10,147 nucleotides of DNA from Planctomycetota bacterium. Lineage in GTDB: Bacteria; Planctomycetota; UBA1135. Below the pieces are notes generated by a model, which worked only from the letters and a program-made list of their open reading frames with translations, made no database searches and was not told the origin of the DNA. Positions within the stretch are counted from its first letter, which is position 1. Each line of letters begins with the position of its first letter. Made by a program: the position numbers and the translations under genes. Shown here one piece after another: positions 5,919-10,147 of this stretch. The DNA is taken from contig NVWJ01000001.1 of NCBI GenBank assembly GCA_002746235.1, positions 324,492 to 334,638 on the forward strand. Reading direction: 5' to 3'.

Positions 5919-8093
5919 TTATAGGCGGACGGAGTAAACAATCTTAAAGGTAAGGTCGTGAGCTTGGGGCACGATGGCGCCAGTCGCAAGTTCTTCCCAA
6001 CCAGAATCAAGCACAATAAAAATTTCGCGGCCGTCTTCGATGATCCAACGGTAGCGTGCCTGCAATCCCAAGGTGTCGGATTGATTATCGGATTGAATCA
6101 ACGTTTCCAAACTGGTTTCCGAATCGAATGAGTAGTCAACTGTGAATCGTTCCACCCGGACGGTGAAGTCGCCCCCAGAAATACTTCCACGGTCTTCGTT
6201 GTACTCCAGGTTCAAGTTGAGTTTTGCACTTGGGTGCCAGGTCAAGCCAGTACGGAAGCGGAAGATGTTGCCGTCGTACCAGTTGCCGCCAACAAACTCC
6301 ACGCGCCCGGAAATCGGACGCGATTGGGAACTGGCAATGCGCAAACGATGCTCCGCCCAGCTGTAACTTCCGGGTTGAATAGCAACGTTATTCGTAATGT
6401 TGAATGCACTACTGGGTCGATCGGTAAACAGAAAGGTATTAAAGCGCACCGAATCGCCACTGTGCAACTCCGCTTCAAACAATCCAAGGCGCACCGTGGA
6501 GCTAATCGTTTCCCCACCAAGGTCAGTCCAAACTAATGGCGAAAGGCCAAAGCTATAACGGCGCACCGGACCGCGTTGTGGGCGAGGGTTCCAAAACGCA
6601 GAGGCTTGCGTACGCATTTCCCCGGGGCGACGCACAAAGCCCAAAGCCGGTTGAAAGTCAGCCTGGGTGCCTAGTACGGAAAATCTGTAATCCCAGAAAG
6701 AAGTCGACAGGTTCGCCTCGGCGCCAAAACCAAGGCCACGACGATCGATGGATTCATCGTCACTATGCAGGAAATACGTATTGGCTGCAAAGTTACCGGG
6801 CAACACTTTGGTGCTCGAAAAACGCAAATCCGCACCGACTACGGTGTTGGAGAAATCACTCGCTGGGTTTCCATCGGTGAAGAGAGCGCCGACGGCCAGG
6901 CTTTCCGAAACGTTGTAGGAAGGACGGAAAACAAAAATCTCGCCATCGGGTACGCCAGCAGAAGCGGACGCACCTGTACTCACACCTAAAAAACCTAAGT
7001 CCCACGGTCCAGCACGGCCAGCGACACGAAAGCCTACATCGATGGGGATTTCTTCACCACCCTGCAAGCCGATACGTCGACTGAAAAATGGGACTAAGTT
7101 ACCGCCACCTCCACCACGTCGACTGCGTTCACCAAACTGAAAGAGAGTGGTATCTTGCAAAAAGAAGTGACGCTTTTCAGGAAAGAATAAAGGGAAACGC
7201 GAAAGGTTGACGCGACGTTCGTCCACCTCGGTTTCCGCAAAATCGGTATTCCAAGTAATCGAACTATTTAATTGTGGAGTGATATTCCAACTTAACTCTC
7301 CGCCAACATCGCCCAACAAATGCGAGCTCATGCCAGATTCGTTTTCACTCTTGATCTTGAAAAATGGACGAAACTCAATCCCACTGCCTTGCTTAATACC
7401 TGAGAATCCACTGAGTGTTCCACCTTCACTCACGTTGCCAATAAACAACTCACGCTTGGCGCTCGACCATCGGTAGGAACTGCGGTCGACGCCACGGGTG
7501 CGTTGAAAGTTAGCGCCCCAGACATCGTTTTCGCCAAAAGCCATGGTTGCGAAGGGAATGGCAACTTCAGAAACCCAGCGGTCTGCCAACACCCGCGTTT
7601 CGGCTTTCCAAAAACCATCCCAAGGTTTATTAAAACGTCGGCCGTTTTCGCCGAGCAAGGCATCGCCCCGAGAACCGGCTGCAGAGATTTGAAAAAAGTA
7701 GGAAGTCTTAGCGTCGTGAAAGGTATCGAACACGAACTCCATGCGGTCATCATTATTCAGAAAAGCATCGCGACGTAGGTTTTGCAGGACCATGCCTGCG
7801 CGATTCGGCTCCATGCATGTGATCGCAAGATAAATGTGCGTGTCGGAACGCATGATGCGCACCGAAGTTTGCGGATCTCCGGGGTCGCCTTCATTGGGAA
7901 TGACCTCAGTGAACTCGTCCAGCAACAAGGCTTGCCCCCATGCCGGCTCCTCAAAACGGCCGTCGAGGGTGATTTCCTCGTGCATCACTGGCACGCGACC
8001 CGAAGGGCGAACAGGCTTAAGATCCTCCTGCGCGAATAAGCTGTCAGGGGAAAGGCATAAAAACGCCAGAATCAAGAAATGCGTGTGCTGCAT
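5919..8093 (-). CDS. DUF5916 family protein: CBM9-like domain plus outer-membrane barrel
   Basis: This protein of about 724 aa has an N-terminal signal peptide (residues 1-21, core FLILAFLCL, cleavage near LFA-Q). A carbohydrate-binding family-9-like domain follows at about 38-230 (ITLDGRFEEPAW, NDDRMEFVFDTFHDAKTSYFF, WVSEVAIPFATMAF). Next is the DUF5916 region, with the diagnostic RFPLFFPEKRHFFL (299-312) and PFFSRRIGLQGGEEIPID (335-352). The remainder is beta-rich and ends in YSVRL, consistent with an outer-membrane barrel. A Gly-rich loop (RRGGGGGN) lies at about 325-332. Members are surface or outer-membrane proteins without a firm biochemical role; ligand binding or uptake is inferred. 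ATG 8091-8093 is chosen because the signal peptide begins there, although no Shine-Dalgarno precedes it. TTG at 8115-8117 is an alternative, 7 nt below a TAGAAT box. The downstream lipoprotein gene abuts it directly. Confidence 0.92.
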   Translation of the reverse strand: MQHTHFLILAFLCLSPDSLFAQEDLKPVRPSGRVPVMHEEITLDGRFEEPAWGQALLLDEFTEVIPNEGDPGDPQTSVRIMRSDTHIYLAITCMEPNRAGMVLQNLRRDAFLNNDDRMEFVFDTFHDAKTSYFFQISAAGSRGDALLGENGRRFNKPWDGFWKAETRVLADRWVSEVAIPFATMAFGENDVWGANFQRTRGVDRSSYRWSSAKRELFIGNVSEGGTLSGFSGIKQGSGIEFRPFFKIKSENESGMSSHLLGDVGGELSWNITPQLNSSITWNTDFAETEVDERRVNLSRFPLFFPEKRHFFLQDTTLFQFGERSRRGGGGGNLVPFFSRRIGLQGGEEIPIDVGFRVAGRAGPWDLGFLGVSTGASASAGVPDGEIFVFRPSYNVSESLAVGALFTDGNPASDFSNTVVGADLRFSSTKVLPGNFAANTYFLHSDDESIDRRGLGFGAEANLSTSFWDYRFSVLGTQADFQPALGFVRRPGEMRTQASAFWNPRPQRGPVRRYSFGLSPLVWTDLGGETISSTVRLGLFEAELHSGDSVRFNTFLFTDRPSSAFNITNNVAIQPGSYSWAEHRLRIASSQSRPISGRVEFVGGNWYDGNIFRFRTGLTWHPSAKLNLNLEYNEDRGSISGGDFTVRVERFTVDYSFDSETSLETLIQSDNQSDTLGLQARYRWIIEDGREIFIVLDSGWEELATGAIVPQAHDLTFKIVYSVRL

Positions 8094-8124
8094 GCGGGGA
8101 GGTAAGGCCGACGGCAAGAGGTTG

Positions 8125-8130
8125 ATTCTA
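8125..8130 (-). promoter_or_regulatory. Possible -10 box upstream of the DUF5916 gene
   Basis: On the minus strand, TAGAAT (8130-8125) matches TATAAT at five of six positions. It lies in the 42-nt gap between mutY and the DUF5916 gene. No good -35 is visible at the expected distance, where the sequence is GC-rich. If used, transcription would begin near 8118, giving a leader of about 25 nt to the ATG at 8093, or a leaderless message for the TTG at 8117. This is a weak call made by eye. Confidence 0.25.
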
Positions 8131-8135
8131 CGCGC

Positions 8136-9179
8136 CTACCCTAGAGCGCGGCGGATCACTTTGCGCGCCAAACCGGTCAGGGGAACATCGTCTGGATGGC
8201 GAAACTGAGTCTCCTCTAAGCCCCATGGACCCTCCGCAGCAAAAACATGTGCACGAATGCGGTGGTGGGTAATCGTGTGGCGGACGATGCCGTGTGCAGC
8301 AGCGACCTGCGAGGGGGATGACTGCAAACTTTTTAGCGCGGTTTCAGCGCTAACTCCTTGCTCGAGCGTTTTGGAAGGGGGTTCGAAAAGGCCGGGGCTC
8401 CATCCTCCTTCTTGCTGCTGCAAAAAGACCCGCTCACCCACCCTGTGGACGAGAAACACCATCTCTAGGTCCACCCAGTTTTTGGCCTTCTTCGCCAGCG
8501 GCAATTCTGCCACCCGGCCTAGAGCCTTCGCCTCACAAGAATCCACAACCGGACAAGTCTCACAGCTTGGATTCCTCGGCAAACACACCGTAGCACCAAG
8601 CTCCATCAAGGCTTCGTTCATTTCTCCAGCAGCCACCAAATCCCCCGCCGGCAGCTCCAACATCCACACCGCCCCCTGCTTCTCCGACGCCTTGTGTAAA
8701 GCCGGCGCATCGGAGGCCAACTCCAAAGCTGCCCATCTGGAAACTACCCGCTTCACATTCCCATCCACCACCGGCACGCGTTCTCCAAACGCCAAAGACG
8801 CAATCGCCGCCGAGGTGTAAGCCCCGATGCCCGGCAACTCTTTCAACTCCGACGCTGTCATCGGGAATTCGCCGGCGAAATCTTCGACCAACTGTTTGGC
8901 TGCCGCATGCAAAAAACGCGCGCGTCGGTAATACCCCAAGCCCGCCCACGCCTTCAACACTTGCTCCTCCGATGCCGCCGCTAAATCCTCCACCGCCGGA
9001 AACCGCTGCATGAAGTTCTCGAAATAAGGCACCACTGCCTCGACTCGAGTTTGCTGCAGCATGATTTCTGAAATCCAAGTGCGATAGGGCTCACGCAAGC
9101 CGCGCGCATCGGCCACTCGCCAGGGCAAATCCCGACGTCGTCCTTGAAACCAACTGCGCAGTTGTTCGGTGAAAACCAC
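8136..9179 (-). CDS. mutY: A/G-specific adenine DNA glycosylase MutY
   Basis: This 347-aa enzyme removes adenine mispaired with 8-oxoguanine or guanine in DNA, the first step of base excision repair in the GO system. The catalytic core holds LPWR (18-21) and ISEIMLQQTRVEAV (36-49), whose Glu38 aligns with catalytic Glu37 of E. coli MutY. The helix-hairpin-helix LPGIGAYTSAAI (115-126) leads to VVDGNVKRV with the catalytic Asp139. Cys199, 206, 209 and 215 form the C-X6-C-X2-C-X5-C iron-sulfur motif of the family. The C-terminal part (about 235-347, with HTITHHRIRAHVF at 301-313 and LARKVIRRAL at the end) is the MutT-like domain that recognises 8-oxoG. Length is normal. The start is GTG 9177-9179, just 2 nt after the DUF3817 stop codon, which implies coupling. 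It lies between envelope genes without an obvious functional link. Confidence 0.97.
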   Translation of the reverse strand: MVFTEQLRSWFQGRRRDLPWRVADARGLREPYRTWISEIMLQQTRVEAVVPYFENFMQRFPAVEDLAAASEEQVLKAWAGLGYYRRARFLHAAAKQLVEDFAGEFPMTASELKELPGIGAYTSAAIASLAFGERVPVVDGNVKRVVSRWAALELASDAPALHKASEKQGAVWMLELPAGDLVAAGEMNEALMELGATVCLPRNPSCETCPVVDSCEAKALGRVAELPLAKKAKNWVDLEMVFLVHRVGERVFLQQQEGGWSPGLFEPPSKTLEQGVSAETALKSLQSSPSQVAAAHGIVRHTITHHRIRAHVFAAEGPWGLEETQFRHPDDVPLTGLARKVIRRALG

Positions 9180-9181
9180 CG

Positions 9182-9478
9182 CTATTCCAACTCGCGTAGA
9201 CGCCGATCGACCACAAAGGGGCCAAACGGAAACACCGCCGCGACCATGAGCGCAAAGGCGGTTTTGTGTGAAATCGGTACTTTCTTAATACTGATCCACG
9301 CGAACAACACCAAGCTCACGAACAAGAACCCGTGCACCGATCCGGCAATACGCACCGCCAGTGGCATATCCCACACATATTTCAATGGCATGGCGACCCC
9401 GAACAGAAGCAGTGTGGAAGTCCCTTCAGTCAGACTCAAAATGCGCAGGCGACGCAATGCGGTTGGGTTGGCAGCCAT
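9182..9478 (-). CDS. DUF3817 family small membrane protein
   Basis: This 98-aa integral membrane protein is typical in length for DUF3817 (about 100 aa). It has three predicted helices, at about 13-32, 41-62 and 72-90. Family features are LTEGTSTLLLFGVAMPLKY (16-34), VRIAGSVHGFLF (42-53) and a charged tail after GPFVVDRRLRE. The biochemical function is unknown; the domain also occurs fused to or beside transporters in other bacteria. ATG 9476-9478 (MAANPTALRR) is preferred over the in-frame upstream ATG at 9514. The extra 12 residues do not resemble the family and would be translated through the inverted repeat. A TATACT box ends 8 nt before this ATG and no Shine-Dalgarno is seen. It is probably the first gene of the leftward operon, ahead of mutY. 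Confidence 0.88.
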   Translation of the reverse strand: MAANPTALRRLRILSLTEGTSTLLLFGVAMPLKYVWDMPLAVRIAGSVHGFLFVSLVLFAWISIKKVPISHKTAFALMVAAVFPFGPFVVDRRLRELE

Positions 9479-9480
9479 GG

Positions 9481-9501
9481 GGCGAAAGTATAGCTTTCGC
9501 C
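9481..9501. repeat. Perfect inverted repeat (8-bp arms, 5-bp centre), probable operator
   Basis: The arms are GGCGAAAG (9481-9488) and CTTTCGCC (9494-9501), separated by TATAG. The repeat begins 2 bp upstream of the DUF3817 start codon and covers its likely -10 box, TATACT (9492-9487). If the DUF3817 mRNA is leaderless, the repeat is entirely upstream of the transcript and would act as a DNA operator. If transcription starts further upstream, it would instead form an RNA hairpin next to the start codon. It also lies about 40-60 bp upstream of the divergent membrane-protein gene, so it could serve both. The cognate regulator is not in the window. Confidence 0.6.
9487..9492 (-). promoter_or_regulatory. 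Predicted -10 box of the DUF3817-mutY operon
   Basis: TATACT on the minus strand (9492-9487) is identical to the -10 proposed for tetR. Its predicted start near 9480 lies about 2 nt before the ATG at 9478. No convincing -35 is found 16-19 nt upstream, so the promoter may be weak, activator-dependent or of extended type. It lies inside the inverted repeat 9481-9501. Confidence 0.45.
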
Positions 9502-9539
9502 TATTCGGCAGCACGAAAACACGGATAATGCCCCCTCGG

Positions 9540-10147
9540 ATGCGGAACCTATCCCTTTTCCTTTACTTCACCGCGCTCGCTGGCATGTTGCTCGGCGTGA
9601 GCGAGTGCGTTGCCCTGGCTTTGGGCGGCGCAACTCTCGACTCCTTTCTTGCGAGCGCCTTCCTTCTCCTTGCCCTAGGATTGGGAGCTCGCCATGAAGG
9701 CGCTGGCTTTGTGCCGTTGCGCGCATCCTTCGCCTTGCTCGGCCTCGCCGGAGTGCTGCCGATGCTCGCTGGCTTCGCCCCCCTCGGCGCCGCCTTCTCG
9801 GTGTTCTTATTCCTGCCATTACGCGCAACCGGAGCAAGATTGTCCGCCGCCATGCGCAGCAACAAGGCGTCCACGTCCCTGCTTGCACTCGGCACTTTTT
9901 GCGCCTGGCTGCTCACTACCGCTTGGGCTCCAGGCCTGCCCGGATTTCTCGGACTATGGCTGACGGCTGGAATCCTCCAGCGCTACGTCCTTCCAGCACC
10001 ACAGAAAGATCAGACCACTGCTGCGCCGGTGGTGCGCAACATGCTTCCCGGCCTCTTCGCCGGCGCCGGCATCGTGCTGTTGTTCCTCATGCTTTCGCCC
10101 TATTTTGCGCTGCTCGATTCCGGATCGATGCAGCAGGATTTGCGCCG
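9540..10147 (+). CDS. N-terminal part of a multi-spanning membrane protein (partial at 3' end)
   Basis: An open frame starts at ATG 9540-9542 and continues without a stop to the window edge (202 complete codons). Several hydrophobic segments are visible at about residues 5-28, 33-50, 62-94, 112-130, 133-147 and 168-192, with short loops containing Arg and Lys. Composition is strongly Leu, Ala, Gly and Phe. I cannot assign a family. The N-terminal membrane half of fused MFS/spermidine-synthase-like proteins is one possibility, but only from general appearance. An in-frame ATG at 9528 (adding MPPR) is an alternative start. GATAAT at 9524-9529 is a possible -10 element, which would again put transcription initiation close to the start codon. 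The gene diverges from the DUF3817-mutY operon. A minus-strand frame over this stretch is very Arg- and Ala-rich and looks like a shadow. Confidence 0.75.
   Translation, partial: MRNLSLFLYFTALAGMLLGVSECVALALGGATLDSFLASAFLLLALGLGARHEGAGFVPLRASFALLGLAGVLPMLAGFAPLGAAFSVFLFLPLRATGARLSAAMRSNKASTSLLALGTFCAWLLTTAWAPGLPGFLGLWLTAGILQRYVLPAPQKDQTTAAPVVRNMLPGLFAGAGIVLLFLMLSPYFALLDSGSMQQDLR

Noticed and set aside
8257..8820. 187-codon plus-strand open frame
   Set aside because: It lies fully antisense to mutY, which has all its catalytic motifs. The translation is low in recognisable structure and rich in Ser, Thr and Cys, as expected of a shadow frame.
9563..9916. Two minus-strand open frames, very rich in Arg, Ala and Pro
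   Set aside because: Their composition is typical of antisense frames in GC-rich coding DNA. The plus-strand frame encodes clear membrane segments and stays open to the window end.
1..10147. tRNA, rRNA, CRISPR array, insertion sequence, prophage or defence island
   Set aside because: No cloverleaf-like gene, spaced direct repeats, transposase or integrase motifs or recognisable defence genes were seen. Nearly all the sequence is accounted for by the listed coding regions.

Overview
The window is a compact chromosomal segment from a Gram-negative-type bacterium of moderate to fairly high GC. Evidence for an outer membrane is a predicted lipoprotein and a DUF5916-type outer-membrane barrel protein. 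There are also Sec and Tat signal peptides and a DUF1800/DUF1501 gene pair. That pair is common in Planctomycetota, Verrucomicrobiota, Acidobacteriota and some Proteobacteria, so the phylum cannot be fixed from this sequence. No rRNA, tRNA, CRISPR array, insertion sequence or phage gene was seen.

Left part (1-2340): the 3' end of an unrecognised plus-strand gene (1-228) meets tail to tail with a TetR-family repressor gene on the minus strand (221-814). The repressor gene diverges from a Tat-exported, MAO-type flavin amine oxidase (883-2340). The 68-bp gap between the two starts holds a tight regulatory design. A perfect 15-bp palindrome, TGACAGTTACTGTCA (856-870), fills the spacer of the oxidase promoter. 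The palindromic hexamer TTGCAA (848-853) can serve as the -35 box in both directions. The likely logic is a repressor controlling a periplasmic amine oxidase and itself.

Centre and right (2351-9478, all minus strand, transcribed right to left): DUF3817 membrane protein, then mutY (A/G mismatch adenine glycosylase), then a DUF5916 protein (CBM9-like domain plus outer-membrane barrel), then a small barrel-like lipoprotein, then DUF1800, then DUF1501. Spacings are short: 2 nt, 42 nt, 0 nt (TAAATG), 74 nt and a 4-nt overlap. This suggests one or two operons mixing a housekeeping repair enzyme with envelope proteins of unknown function. DUF1800 carries a Sec signal and its partner DUF1501 a Tat signal.

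Right edge (about 9540-10147, plus strand): the start of a multi-spanning membrane protein runs off the window. Its 61-bp divergent gap with the DUF3817 gene contains a perfect 8-bp-arm inverted repeat (9481-9501) over the likely DUF3817 promoter.

The most notable point is recurrent. At least three start codons (oxidase, tetR, DUF3817) lie only 6-9 nt downstream of good -10 hexamers and lack clear Shine-Dalgarno sequences, which points to leaderless mRNAs. No wholly new multi-gene defence-type system was seen. The best leads are the regulatory architecture, the flavin-linkage cysteine in the oxidase and the uncharacterised envelope gene pairs.
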